A DNA stretch of 64,000 bases, from assembly GCA_038207625.1 (NCBI GenBank), contig JBBQZO010000011.1, positions 80,115 to 144,114 of the forward strand, given 5' to 3'. Positions 1-9,115 of the stretch are shown here, piece after piece. The notes under the pieces are model-generated. The model had not been told where the DNA came from and made no database searches. It saw only the letters and a program-made list of their open reading frames with translations. Position 1 is the stretch's first letter, and each line of letters opens with the position of its first letter. The position numbers and the translations under genes are program-made. The stretch comes from JBBQZO01 sp038207625. GTDB taxonomy: Bacteria > Pseudomonadota > Gammaproteobacteria > Burkholderiales > Burkholderiaceae_D.

Positions 1-43
1 CGATGATGACGAAGCTGGCGTGTTGAAGCAGAAAAGTTTGCAT
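1..43 (-). CDS. tadC: Tad pilus inner-membrane protein TadC, 5' end only
   Basis: An ATG on the minus strand at 41-43 opens a frame that runs off the window edge (first residues MQTFLLQHASFVII). It begins 8 bp after the tadB stop in the same direction. In Tad loci TadC (a second T2SF-domain membrane protein) follows TadB, and the hydrophobic start fits. Only 14 codons are visible, so the identification rests on gene order. Confidence 0.55.
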   Translation of the reverse strand, partial: MQTFLLQHASFVII

Positions 44-51
44 GGTCGGCC

Positions 52-915
52 CTAGACGTCGATGGCGATGATTTTGCGGATTACGTACACGCCCATGAAC
101 TCGAGCGCGGCCAGCACCGCCAGCGTGATCCAGCCGATCCGGCTGTGCCACAGCAGCGCCATGGCGGTCGGCTCCATCTTGTTTAACACCAGCATCAGCG
201 CGACCGGCAGCAAGCCCACCACCCACGCCTGCAGCTTGCCCTGCGCGGTCAGCGCGCCGATCTTGCCTTCCATGTGCAGGCGGCTGCGGATCGTGGCGGC
301 GGTGCGCTCGAGCGTCTCGGCCAGCCCGCCCCCGGTCTCGGTGGCGATGCGCATGGCCGACACCACCAGCGTGGTGGTCTGGGTCGGCATGCGACGCGCC
401 AGGTTGTTCAGGCTTTGCTCGAGCGTCACGCCCAGGCGCTGCTCGCGCAGCATCAAGGAAAATTCCTGGCCGAGCGGGGCCGGCGCTTCCGACACCAGTT
501 GCGCCATCGCCGAACTAAGGCCCACGCCGGCGCGCATGCCGCCGCTGAGCATCATCAGCGCGTCCGGCAACTGCTCCTCGAACTGGCGCCGACGGCGCGT
601 GCGCATCCACGCGTACAACACGCGCGGCAGCAGCGCCAGCGCGAAAAACACCGGCACGGCCAGCATTGCGCTGCCGGTGGCCAGCCAGGTCAGCACGGCG
701 CCCAGCGTCATGCTGGCCAGATTGGCCACGAACAGCTTGCGCGGGTCGATGAACAGGAAAAATTCCTGCACCTGGAACTGGGCCCGCTCGGTGAAATTGG
801 CGCGGTAGCGCGCCAGCGTGACGGTGCCCATGTCGAGCACGAACCAGGCCAGCAGGCCGGCCGCCACGGCGGTAACGACGGTGATCGCGCCGATCACCAG
901 GGTGCTGTTGTCCAT
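52..915 (-). CDS. tadB: Tad pilus assembly inner-membrane protein TadB
   Basis: 287-residue membrane protein of the type II secretion GspF/TadB family. In Tad pili TadB and TadC form the inner-membrane platform on which the TadA/CpaF ATPase acts to extrude Flp pilin. A hydrophobic helix at about 6-28, a hydrophobic stretch near 65-100, a cytoplasmic T2SF domain (about 110-235, with LPDALMMLSGGMRAG and ETGGGLAETLER-type helices) and two C-terminal membrane helices are visible. Its ATG overlaps the stop of the ATPase gene (ATGA), so the two are probably translationally coupled. Length is normal for the family. Confidence 0.93.
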   Translation of the reverse strand: MDNSTLVIGAITVVTAVAAGLLAWFVLDMGTVTLARYRANFTERAQFQVQEFFLFIDPRKLFVANLASMTLGAVLTWLATGSAMLAVPVFFALALLPRVLYAWMRTRRRRQFEEQLPDALMMLSGGMRAGVGLSSAMAQLVSEAPAPLGQEFSLMLREQRLGVTLEQSLNNLARRMPTQTTTLVVSAMRIATETGGGLAETLERTAATIRSRLHMEGKIGALTAQGKLQAWVVGLLPVALMLVLNKMEPTAMALLWHSRIGWITLAVLAALEFMGVYVIRKIIAIDV

Positions 916-2861
916 CAGATGCGCCCCTCATTGCCGCGCGCGCGCTGGGGCGTCATGCGCTCCGGATCGCGCTCGGACGCGTGCGCGCCGAAAATGTCCA
1001 TGTTCAGGTCGCGCCCCACCGCGCGCAGCTCTTCGTAGAACTCGGGCACCATGCCGCAGCCGCTGAAATAACCCTGCACCTTGCTGTTGCCGTGCGCGTC
1101 GGGCTGGCCGTAACCCTTGCTGACGAACTTGAAGATCTCCTGGATCTGGATCTTGCCGCTCTCCATGCCGGTCAGCTCGGTGATGCTGGTGACCTTGCGC
1201 GAGCCGCAGGCGAAGCGGGTCTGCTGCACCACCATGTCGACCGCCGACGAGATCTGTTCGCGGATGGCCACCAGCGGCAGGTCCATGCCGGCCATCAGCA
1301 CCATCGTCTCGAGGCGCGCCAGGCCGTCGCGCGGGGTGTTGGCGTGCAAGGTGGTCAGCGAGCCTTCGTGGCCGGTGTTCATCGCCTGCAGCATGTCAAG
1401 CGCCTCGGCGCCGCGGCACTCGCCCACCACGATGCGGTCGGGACGCATGCGCAAGGTGTTCTTGACCAGGTCGCGGATGTGTACCGCGCCCTTGCCTTCC
1501 ACATTGGCGGGGCGCGATTCGAGGCTGATCAGGTGTTCGTGGTGCAGTTTCAGTTCGGCCGCGTCTTCCACCGTGATGATGCGCTCGCCCGGCGGAATGA
1601 AGTTCGACAGGATGTTGAGCAGCGTCGTCTTGCCCGAACCGGTGCCGCCGGAGACGATGATGTTCTTGCGCGACTCGACGCAAATTTGCAGGAACTCGGC
1701 CATCTCCGGGCTGATCGCGCCAAATTCAACGAGGTCCTGGGCGCTCAGTTTGCGCTTGGCGAATTTACGGATCGTCAGCGTCGGCCCTTTCAAGGCCAGC
1801 GGCGGAATGATGGCGTTCACGCGCGAGCCGTCCTTCAGGCGCGCGTCCACCATCGGCGACGATTCGTCGATGCGCCGACCCAGCGGCGCGACGATGCGCT
1901 CGATCACGCCCAGCACCGCCCGGTCGCCCGTGAAGGTCAACGGATGGCGGTGCAAGCGGCCGGCCCGCTCGACGTAGATCTCGTCGTAGCGGTTGACCAT
2001 GATCTCGGAGACGCTGTCGTCGTCGAGCAGCTCTTCCAGCGGGCCCAGCCCGACCGCCTCGTCGAGCACCTGTTTGCTCAGCAGCGCGCGGTCCAGTTCG
2101 TGCGGGATGTCGGCGTCCTGCTCCTGCATAATCTGGCCGATCAGCGCGCTCGTTTCGCTGCGCAGCTGCGCGTCACTCATGCGCGAGACGTCGTGCCGGC
2201 GCAAGTCCATCGTTTCCAGCAGCTTGTTGTGGATGCGCTTGCGCCACTCAAATTCGAGTTCCTTGCGCTGCGGGTTGGGTGCCAGCACCAGCGCGAACGC
2301 CTCGGCCGGCTCGGGCACCACGCGCGCCGGCGCGGCCGAGGCGCCGGCATCGTCGACGGCGCGGTGCGCATCGCGGTCGTGAGCGACGTGGCGCGCGTCG
2401 CCGTCGCCGCTGTCGCGCGCCGCGCCGTCGCGGGCGCGCAAAATATCCTGTTGGACCCGCTCGGCCACCACGCGCGAAGCCTGCATTTCTTCGCTGGCGC
2501 GCGCATTGCGGTACGGCGCCGAGCTCGAACGCGAGGTGGGCGAGGCCGCCTGCACGATGCCTGAGGCGGTGCCGATTTCCATCACGCGCAGACGGAACGG
2601 GCCGACCGCGATCACGTCGCTGCCCGACAGCGGGCCGTACTGGCTGTCGATGCGCTGGCCGTTGACCAGCACGCCGCCGTAGGAACCCATGTCCTCGAGC
2701 AGCACGCCGCCGGGCGTGTTGAACAGGCGCGCGTGCTCCTTGCCCACGCGCCAGCTGTCGAGCCGGATCTCGTTCTGGCCGCTCTTGCCGATCACGCTGT
2801 CGTCGGGCACTTGCAGCAGACGCACCGTCCCGTCGGAATCGGTGATTTCAACTTGTAGCAT
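915..2861 (-). CDS. tadA: Tad pilus secretion ATPase CpaF/TadA with N-terminal FHA domain
   Basis: 648-residue ATPase that powers Flp pilus assembly. Residues 1-95 form a forkhead-associated (FHA) fold with IGKSGQNEI (24-32), KEHARL and LVNGQRI. A low-complexity linker (about 100-190) joins it to a CpaF/GspE-type ATPase with Walker A GGTGSGKT at 405-412, an Asp box and a RPDRIVVGECRG segment. The start at 2861 was chosen over an earlier in-frame codon because GGGAG precedes it and the FHA fold starts there. FHA domains bind phosphothreonine, so pilus assembly may respond to Ser/Thr phosphorylation; that is inference. It lies 13 bp after the secretin stop and overlaps tadB. Confidence 0.93.
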   Translation of the reverse strand: MLQVEITDSDGTVRLLQVPDDSVIGKSGQNEIRLDSWRVGKEHARLFNTPGGVLLEDMGSYGGVLVNGQRIDSQYGPLSGSDVIAVGPFRLRVMEIGTASGIVQAASPTSRSSSAPYRNARASEEMQASRVVAERVQQDILRARDGAARDSGDGDARHVAHDRDAHRAVDDAGASAAPARVVPEPAEAFALVLAPNPQRKELEFEWRKRIHNKLLETMDLRRHDVSRMSDAQLRSETSALIGQIMQEQDADIPHELDRALLSKQVLDEAVGLGPLEELLDDDSVSEIMVNRYDEIYVERAGRLHRHPLTFTGDRAVLGVIERIVAPLGRRIDESSPMVDARLKDGSRVNAIIPPLALKGPTLTIRKFAKRKLSAQDLVEFGAISPEMAEFLQICVESRKNIIVSGGTGSGKTTLLNILSNFIPPGERIITVEDAAELKLHHEHLISLESRPANVEGKGAVHIRDLVKNTLRMRPDRIVVGECRGAEALDMLQAMNTGHEGSLTTLHANTPRDGLARLETMVLMAGMDLPLVAIREQISSAVDMVVQQTRFACGSRKVTSITELTGMESGKIQIQEIFKFVSKGYGQPDAHGNSKVQGYFSGCGMVPEFYEELRAVGRDLNMDIFGAHASERDPERMTPQRARGNEGRI

Positions 2862-2874
2862 TCTGGCTCCCGCT

Positions 2875-5196
2875 TCAGTTAGTGGCCGGCACGGCGTGCA
2901 GCCACTGGGCCGCAACCCAGCCGCGCGCCGCGCCCGAGCGCACCGCGACCCAGTTGCCGCTGGCCGGCTGCGGCAAGGCATCGACCAGCTGGCCTTGCTC
3001 GAGCGGCTGGACAGTCAGCGCATTGATGTCCGGACTGACATGCAGCGCCAGCCCTTCGAGCACCACGCGGTACTGGCGCGGCGCGTCGCCATTGGGCTGC
3101 TCGGGCGTGACCACGTTCGGCGCGCCGGCGCGCACGCCCGGCCCGTTGTCGACGCCCAGCGTCAGCGGCGCGCCTTCCTGGGCATTGTGCGCAACAGCGC
3201 TGGGCGTGCGCGTCAGCAGCACCGGGCTAAGACGCGACGGTTGCAGCGCATCGGCGCGCACCCAGCCGTTCAGCTGGCCCACCACCACGTTGCGCCACAG
3301 CGCCCGTCCGGGCGGTTGCGGTTCGGCCCGACCCAGCAGCACCACCGAGTTGTAGCCCAGTTCAAGCAGCGCGGCGCTGGCGTCGTTTGCTTGGGCGCGC
3401 AGCACCAGGCCATCGCGCTTGACCTGCAGGCTGGCACCGCCAGCGACCGGCGTGGACGCCTGCGGCCACTGCAGCGGGTTGTGCGCGGCCGGCGTCAGCG
3501 GCGCGTCTTGCGGCGCCGTGATCGGCGCGGCGCGACCGAGCGGCTGCGGCGCCAGTGCGCCCGTCAGCGGTGCAACGGACGCCTCCGCGCGGCCCAGGTC
3601 GAAGCTGGCCGCGTCGCGCCCCGGTTGCAGCGGCGCCGTCAGGAATGGCGCCTTGCCCAGGTTCTCGGTGAGTCGTTCGGTGGTGCGCTCGATCCGCTCG
3701 CGCATGCCCGGGCTGTGGCTATCGACGATGGTGGGGGTGACGAACACCACCAGCTCGGTTTCCTTGTTCTGGAAACGCTTCGAGCGAAACAGCGCCCCCA
3801 GAATCGGAATGTCGCCCAGCAGCGGCACCTTGTCGATGTCGTTGCTGGTGGTGCGTTGCAAAAGTCCGGACAGGATCATCGTCTCGCCGTTACGCACATT
3901 GAATTCGGTCTTGGTGCGGCGCGTAAGTATGGCCGGCCCGCTGATGGTGGTGACCGACGCGTCGAGCGAACTGACCTCCGAATCGATGACGGCGCGGATC
4001 ACGCCGTCGCGCCCGATTTTCGGTTCGATGTCGAGTTTGATGCCGTAGGGTTTGAACTGGATCGTCACACCAGTGGAGGTGGCCACCGAATACGGAAATT
4101 CGCCGCCGGCCAGGAAGCTGGCCTTGAAGCCGCTGCGCGCCGACAGCTGCGGCTCGGCCAGCACCGACGCCTTGCCGTTCTGCTCGAGCAAATTGAGTTT
4201 GGCCGTGATGCCCAGGTCCAGCCCGCTGAGGATATTCAGCGTCGACGGCAGCGTGACGCCGCCCTTGGCATTGCTGCTGCCCTGGTCGGTGACCGGCAAG
4301 CCGTCGCCGTTGGTGGGAATGGTGCTTTGATAGGCGCCGCTATTGGCCAGCCGGAACGGTTGCCACACCGCGCCCAGCGCCGCGCCGCCGCTGGCGCCCC
4401 ATTTCAGACCCATCTCGCGCAGTTCCGACTTGGGGAACTCGACCACCTTGACGTCCATCATCACCATCTTTTCCCAGCCGATGACGCTGGTGAAGTTGAC
4501 GATTTGCGGATAGCGCTTGGCCAGCTCGACGACCTTTTCGCGGTCCTCGTCGGACAGCGTGTCACCCTCGACGATCACTTTGTCGCCCACGATCGAGGCC
4601 TTGGTGTTGGGGATGGTGCTCAGAAAAGCGGCCACTTCGCGCGCGATGCGGCTGGTGTCGCCCGGCACGATGTTGACCTTGACCCGTTGATAGCGCCCGT
4701 CCTCGTTCCACACGAACAGCGACGAGGTGCCGATGCCGTTGGCGAAGATGATCACCTCCTTGTCGTCCAGCGCGGCGGCCGACATGATCTGGCCGTTGCC
4801 GACGGCGATGCGCGCCACCCCGGGGGTGGGAAACACGCGCGATTCGCCCACGAACATTTCGATCTCCGGCATCTGGCCGGCGTCTTCCTGCTTTTTGATC
4901 GGCTCGTAGGGCGTGTTGTTCTTCTTCGCCGACGAGCGCTTGGTGGACTTGAGCATGTCGCCGTAGTTGTTGCGCGCGGGGCCGGTCGCGCCGGTCGGAT
5001 CGGCCGGCACGCCGGCGCCGCCGCCCTTGGCGCCGGCATTGGTGTTGTAACTTGGCGAACTAGCCTGCGCCCAGGCGCCCGGACAGGCTCCCGCCAGCGC
5101 CAGGCTCACCATGAGCGGCAGGCTTGCCATGGCCGCGCTAGCGGATCTGCCGTTGGTGGCGGGGTGCTGCGACGTGCGGGTTTGCGGTGCTGTCAT
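2875..5196 (-). CDS. rcpA: Tad pilus outer-membrane secretin RcpA/CpaC with C-terminal SH3-like tail
   Basis: 773-residue secretin that would form the outer-membrane channel for the Flp pilus. A signal peptide ends near AWAQA (41-45). An N-terminal pilus domain (EIEMFVGESRVF), a BON-like stretch and the secretin core (VPLLGDIPILGALFRS, ETELVVFVTPTIV) follow in order. After the secretin core there is an unusual extension of about 250 residues with two SH3b-like stretches (NGWVRADALQ and SGAARGWVAAQWLHAV), the type used elsewhere to bind peptidoglycan or peptides. Canonical CpaC proteins are nearer 450-550 residues. The gene sits between cpaB and the ATPase gene. Confidence 0.92.
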   Translation of the reverse strand: MTAPQTRTSQHPATNGRSASAAMASLPLMVSLALAGACPGAWAQASSPSYNTNAGAKGGGAGVPADPTGATGPARNNYGDMLKSTKRSSAKKNNTPYEPIKKQEDAGQMPEIEMFVGESRVFPTPGVARIAVGNGQIMSAAALDDKEVIIFANGIGTSSLFVWNEDGRYQRVKVNIVPGDTSRIAREVAAFLSTIPNTKASIVGDKVIVEGDTLSDEDREKVVELAKRYPQIVNFTSVIGWEKMVMMDVKVVEFPKSELREMGLKWGASGGAALGAVWQPFRLANSGAYQSTIPTNGDGLPVTDQGSSNAKGGVTLPSTLNILSGLDLGITAKLNLLEQNGKASVLAEPQLSARSGFKASFLAGGEFPYSVATSTGVTIQFKPYGIKLDIEPKIGRDGVIRAVIDSEVSSLDASVTTISGPAILTRRTKTEFNVRNGETMILSGLLQRTTSNDIDKVPLLGDIPILGALFRSKRFQNKETELVVFVTPTIVDSHSPGMRERIERTTERLTENLGKAPFLTAPLQPGRDAASFDLGRAEASVAPLTGALAPQPLGRAAPITAPQDAPLTPAAHNPLQWPQASTPVAGGASLQVKRDGLVLRAQANDASAALLELGYNSVVLLGRAEPQPPGRALWRNVVVGQLNGWVRADALQPSRLSPVLLTRTPSAVAHNAQEGAPLTLGVDNGPGVRAGAPNVVTPEQPNGDAPRQYRVVLEGLALHVSPDINALTVQPLEQGQLVDALPQPASGNWVAVRSGAARGWVAAQWLHAVPATN

Positions 5197-5263
5197 GGTA
5201 GGTGGCGGATAGTTTCAAGTTTGGTGGGTCGGAATGTCGATATGGGTGCCGGATTGCCGCGTT

Positions 5264-6283
5264 TCAGGGCTGGGCGCCGCGCGGCGCGCCGCCCGGGATC
5301 AGCGGCATCGATGGCGCCGCCGCCGGGTTGGCCGGATTGGCCGGCGTCACCGGCGGCGCGCGCAGCACGGGAATAGGCGGCGCGGCGGCGCCAGCGTCGT
5401 CGCCGGCGCGCGCGTGCACCGCCTGGGCCAGCCGCAGCGCTTCCGGCGCCAAGTTGGCCAGCGCCGGTCCGCCGTAGATCACCGGGATGCCCTTGTCGCC
5501 CTTGCCGTCCTTGCCGGGCGCGTCCTTCAAGCCCAGCAAGGTGGCCACATCGAGCTTGGGATTGCCGAAGGTCTGCTTGTCCTGCGGATTGCGCAGCAAA
5601 GCGGTCAGCTTGCCCACTTCGCGCGCGACAATCACGTGCTCGGCCTGCTCGGGCGTGGTGTCGATGGTGACGGTGGAAAACTGACGCCGTTCGCCGCTTT
5701 TCGGGTCGTCCACCGAACGCTGGCCGGTCGCCATCACCTGCGCGTTTTGCATCAGCGGGAAGGTGTATTTTTTGCCTTTGCGTTCCAGGCTGACGATCAG
5801 GTCGATCGTGTCGCCCGGCTCGACCATGCCGGAGATGGAATTGATCTCGTCGACCGGCACCGTCATCGCGCGGTGCCCCGTTTCGACCCGGGCCGAAAAG
5901 GTGGGCACTTTCTGCGTCTCCATCAAGCCCCACAGGATCATTTCGCCGCTCTTGACGGGATAGGCCAGCAGTTGGCCGTTGATGCGGTCGAAATCGTCCG
6001 GCGTGACCGCGACCGAGTGGGAAAACTCAATCGGTATCGGACGCAGCGCGACGTTCTCGCGCGACAGTTTGGCACCCTTGGCGATGTCGCTCTTGGCCAC
6101 CAGCACGGTGACCATCTTGCCCTTCGAATGAGCCTCGATGGCCGCCATCTGGTTGTTCAGATAGCTGCGCGCGGCCAGCGCGGCCAGCGCGCCGATGGCC
6201 AGCGCCACACCCAGAATGACCCAGGTCTTGCCCGGTCTGAAGTTGCGCAGGTTTTGGAATTGCTTGGTTTTATTGAAGTTCAT
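5264..6283 (-). CDS. cpaB: Flp pilus assembly protein CpaB/RcpC
   Basis: 339 residues with an N-terminal membrane anchor (about 20-40), then a SAF domain (VAKSDIAKGAKLSRENVALRP) and the RcpC/CpaB core (DEINSISGMVEPGDTIDLIV). CpaB is a periplasmic component thought to work with the secretin. The C-terminus is a Pro/Ala-rich tail (about 290-339). It starts 2 bp after the small prepilin-like gene and is followed after 67 bp by the secretin, so it is part of the operon. Confidence 0.9.
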   Translation of the reverse strand: MNFNKTKQFQNLRNFRPGKTWVILGVALAIGALAALAARSYLNNQMAAIEAHSKGKMVTVLVAKSDIAKGAKLSRENVALRPIPIEFSHSVAVTPDDFDRINGQLLAYPVKSGEMILWGLMETQKVPTFSARVETGHRAMTVPVDEINSISGMVEPGDTIDLIVSLERKGKKYTFPLMQNAQVMATGQRSVDDPKSGERRQFSTVTIDTTPEQAEHVIVAREVGKLTALLRNPQDKQTFGNPKLDVATLLGLKDAPGKDGKGDKGIPVIYGGPALANLAPEALRLAQAVHARAGDDAGAAAPPIPVLRAPPVTPANPANPAAAPSMPLIPGGAPRGAQP

Positions 6284-6285
6284 GG

Positions 6286-6531
6286 TCAGGTCGGTAAGGA
6301 AATGGCGTGGCTAAAATTGTCGTAAGCGTGCTGGAACCCGTCGAGCACAATCTGCACGGTGGTCCTGGACTGCCCTGGGCTGGCCGGGTCGCCCGCGACC
6401 GGCACAAACAGCACGAAGGCCAGCACGGCACAGGCGACCAGGTAGTCCATGGTTGACTGGCCACCCTGGCGCGCCGGCCGGAGTGACGCGGGCGCAAGCG
6501 CCGTGCGCTCGTTGGGTTCGATGCAGTTCAA
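6286..6531 (-). CDS. Small prepilin-like protein of the Tad locus
   Basis: 81 residues, not recognised by name. A short basic leader is followed by GGQSTMDYLVACAVLAFVL, which resembles the cleavage/assembly region of Flp and TadE pseudopilins (Gly, Gln, Tyr two to five residues on, then a hydrophobic helix). The start overlaps the previous stop (ATGA) and the end is 2 bp from cpaB. It could be a minor pilin processed by the Tad prepilin peptidase; a short TadE-like protein is the alternative. Confidence 0.7.
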   Translation of the reverse strand: MNCIEPNERTALAPASLRPARQGGQSTMDYLVACAVLAFVLFVPVAGDPASPGQSRTTVQIVLDGFQHAYDNFSHAISLPT

Positions 6532-7307
6532 TTGAGATGCTCCATAAAAGTGACGGTGTTGAGCACCAGCGTGGTCTTGCCGGACAGGTCGCGGCTGATC
6601 ACGGCGATCGCCTCCTTGCCGGCGCCCTTGAAAAACAGCGTCTTGCCGGCGTCCAGGCCGACCTGCGACGGCTGGCCCGGCGGGGTGTCGGCCAACGCTT
6701 CGCGTTCTAGCGCGTAACCGTCCTCGCGCAACATGCCGATCAAGCGCTCGCGGTTCAGCGCCAGCTCGAACGAATTGGTCAGCACCACGTAGCTGGCGCT
6801 CTTGCCGCCGTCGCCCGAGCTCATTTTGCTGACCAGGTGGGTGCCGGCCGGCAGGCGCGCCAGCAGGCGCTCGCTGGCGGCCTTGGTGTCGTCGCGCCGT
6901 TCATACGCGGCCGTCAGGTCCGACACTGCCACCAAAGCGCGTGTGCCGGGGTGGCTTGGACCGAGCGCTTCAAGCTGGACCGAGATGTAATACGGCCCCT
7001 GCGCGCGCCCGAGCACCAGTTTCTTGCCCACCGTGTTTTCCACCAGCGGCTTGCCCAGGCTGCGGCGAAACCACGCGGCCGACTCGGCCGGGCTGGCCTT
7101 CGACACAAACCCTTGCATGCGCATCGGCATGCCGTTCACGGCCACTTGCTCGCCGATTGGAAACACCTTGGCGTCGTCCGGCAGGGCGACCTTCGGCCAG
7201 TCGTTGCGGGCCTGCGCGCAGGCGCCAGCCAGCGCCAGCGCGCAGGCCGCCAGCACTGGCAGCAGGCGGCGAATCGATTGTCGGCAAGCGTGTGTCATCG
7301 GTGCCAT
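6528..7307 (-). CDS. Secreted protein of unknown function in Tad operon
   Basis: 259 residues with an N-terminal signal peptide (hydrophobic stretch about 14-30, cleavage near ACAQA). The mature part has no motif I recognise and reads as a soluble alpha/beta periplasmic protein. It is adjacent to the TadE-like stop and overlaps the prepilin-like start, so it is co-transcribed with Tad genes. Its place suggests a periplasmic or surface accessory role in the pilus; nothing in the sequence fixes the function. Confidence 0.75.
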   Translation of the reverse strand: MAPMTHACRQSIRRLLPVLAACALALAGACAQARNDWPKVALPDDAKVFPIGEQVAVNGMPMRMQGFVSKASPAESAAWFRRSLGKPLVENTVGKKLVLGRAQGPYYISVQLEALGPSHPGTRALVAVSDLTAAYERRDDTKAASERLLARLPAGTHLVSKMSSGDGGKSASYVVLTNSFELALNRERLIGMLREDGYALEREALADTPPGQPSQVGLDAGKTLFFKGAGKEAIAVISRDLSGKTTLVLNTVTFMEHLN

Positions 7308-8183
7308 CTAGCGCAGACGGTCGGCCGGCACAACGTCGCGCCAATACTCGAGCCCACCGAGCTTGGGGCCGCATGGCTGCGGACAGACGCCGTTGGGCAG
7401 ATACTTGGGACTCTCCATCAGCGTCGCCGCCACGCTGATGGCGTCGGCCGCAAGCTTGAACGCCACGTCCTCCGGCTTGCCCGAGGTGAAGCGCTCGCCC
7501 GGAAACACGCCGCTGTGATTGACGCGCGCTTCGACCTGTTCGGGGTTCTTGGCGGCCCAGCCATCCACCAGCAGATCGGTGTGCCGCGACATCGACAGAT
7601 TGAGCGCCTTGAAGGAGTCGTAGGTATGCGTGTAACCATCCAGGTCGGCCGGCACATTGGCCACCGCGACCGTCACGTTGGCGCCATAGATACCGGGCGT
7701 CGCCAGCCCCATCGTGGTGGCCGTGCCGAGCTTGTTGAACGGGGCGCCGTCGCTGGCGGCGCTAAATGCCCCGCTGTGGTCGGCGCTGTGGCCGGCGCCG
7801 AAGCTGACCTTGACGTCCTGATCGAAATCGACGATCAGCGCGTCGCCTTTCGGATCGCGCCAGAACAGGTTTTGATTGGCCATGAAATTGCCGGCCGTGT
7901 CGTCGGTCTTGATGGGCGCGTCGGGATTGCTGAAAAAGCGCCGACGCACCTCGCCTGCCAGTTGCGCAGGCGGCTTCCAGCTGCTCATGCTGTCATTGCG
8001 GGTGATCGCCTCGAAGGCCACGTAACGGCTGGCCATTTCGGTGGCATGCGCGATGTCCTGGTATTTGGCCAACATCGGCATCAGCAGAAACAGCGGCACC
8101 AGCACCAGCGCCATGACGATGAATTCGGTCAAGGCCTGGCCGCGCTGGCGCGCCGCCGCACGGCGCTGGCGGTGCGCGTTCAC
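7308..8183 (-). CDS. TadE-like pseudopilin
   Basis: 291 residues from a GTG start that overlaps the previous stop (GTGA) with GGGAAG about 7 bp upstream; this start was chosen over a much longer frame because upstream codons belong to the neighbouring gene. The basic leader and RQRGQALTEFIVMALVLVP match the TadE/F prepilin-type N-terminus (G-Q-x-x-x-E-F, then hydrophobic helix). The mature part is larger than typical TadE (about 150-200 residues) and has no named domain. Likely a minor pseudopilin of the Tad apparatus. Confidence 0.8.
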   Translation of the reverse strand: MNAHRQRRAAARQRGQALTEFIVMALVLVPLFLLMPMLAKYQDIAHATEMASRYVAFEAITRNDSMSSWKPPAQLAGEVRRRFFSNPDAPIKTDDTAGNFMANQNLFWRDPKGDALIVDFDQDVKVSFGAGHSADHSGAFSAASDGAPFNKLGTATTMGLATPGIYGANVTVAVANVPADLDGYTHTYDSFKALNLSMSRHTDLLVDGWAAKNPEQVEARVNHSGVFPGERFTSGKPEDVAFKLAADAISVAATLMESPKYLPNGVCPQPCGPKLGGLEYWRDVVPADRLR

Positions 8184-9115
8184 TTGCGCTTCCCGTCCTG
8201 GACGACGTAACCGTCGGCCAGGTAGGGCGCGAAGACAGCCGAATTGACATCGGCGTCGAGTTGCGCGTCGATCGCTTTCATGTTGGCGCCCCGTTTGGAC
8301 AGGAACTCCAGTTCGATGCCCGCTTCGACCGGATTGCGCGCCGAAATGGCCGGTTGAAAGCTGCCGCCATGCGCCAGGCAGACGGTGCCCGTGTCTGGGC
8401 CGCCCATCTGGTTCCACACTTCGCAGTCGATGCCAAGGATGGTTTTATGTTGGCCGGTGCCGTGGGTCGCTTCGGGCGGCACCATGCGGCGCATCGCGGC
8501 GGCCATCGCGGCGGTCTTCGGGTCGGCCGCCAGCTTCTGCAGCGCCTGGTTCGTTTCCGTCTCGCTCGGCCTGTGGTGCATCGCCACAGCGATCGCATCG
8601 GCATGTGCGCCGGCGTCGCAAGCGCCGCTGGCGGTCTTGTGTATCAGGTCGATATTGCAGGTGCCCTTGCTCGACACCAGCGCGGCTGTCGCGACGTCGC
8701 TTTCGATCAGGCTGCAATCGAGGGTGTTGAGCAGATGGGCGCTGCCGTGCGAGTACACGATGGCGCGATTGCGCGCGAAATAGCTGTCCCTGCGGGCGCT
8801 CAAGATAAAATCGGGCCAGCGCTGCGGCGGCTTGGTCGGCATTCCTTGGCGCGCACGCTCGGCAACGCATTGCTGCACGTCCTGATGCAGCTTCGCTAGT
8901 GCGGTCGCGTTGTCCGCTTCGCTACCCATGAGACCTTGCAGGCGCACCCGATGGACTTTGACGGTCGGCCCCGATTGTTCAAGCAGCGTGTGCGGCATCG
9001 GCGCCGAGAAGATCTTGTCCTCGACGAGCGTGCTGGCATGGCCTTGCGCGGTCAGCGCGGCCAGTACGGCGGCGGCCAGTGCGCGTGCGGTGAGCGAGGT
9101 GAAAGCGGTGTTCAT
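8180..9115 (-). CDS. Secreted protein of unknown function in Tad operon
   Basis: 311 residues with a signal peptide (cleavage near QGHAS). Several Cys residues (in QQCVAER, LDCSLIES, GTCNIDL, GACDAG, GIDCEVW, TVCLAHG) could form disulfides in the periplasm. No family recognised. Both ends overlap neighbours by 4 bp (ATGA and GTGA), showing tight coupling with the TadG-like and TadE-like genes. Confidence 0.75.
   Translation of the reverse strand: MNTAFTSLTARALAAAVLAALTAQGHASTLVEDKIFSAPMPHTLLEQSGPTVKVHRVRLQGLMGSEADNATALAKLHQDVQQCVAERARQGMPTKPPQRWPDFILSARRDSYFARNRAIVYSHGSAHLLNTLDCSLIESDVATAALVSSKGTCNIDLIHKTASGACDAGAHADAIAVAMHHRPSETETNQALQKLAADPKTAAMAAAMRRMVPPEATHGTGQHKTILGIDCEVWNQMGGPDTGTVCLAHGGSFQPAISARNPVEAGIELEFLSKRGANMKAIDAQLDADVNSAVFAPYLADGYVVQDGKRK

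Noticed and set aside
2689..5376. Very long open frame on the plus strand opposite the secretin and ATPase genes
   Set aside because: It is antisense to well-supported Tad genes, has no family features, is rich in Arg/His/Gln and results from high GC at third positions.
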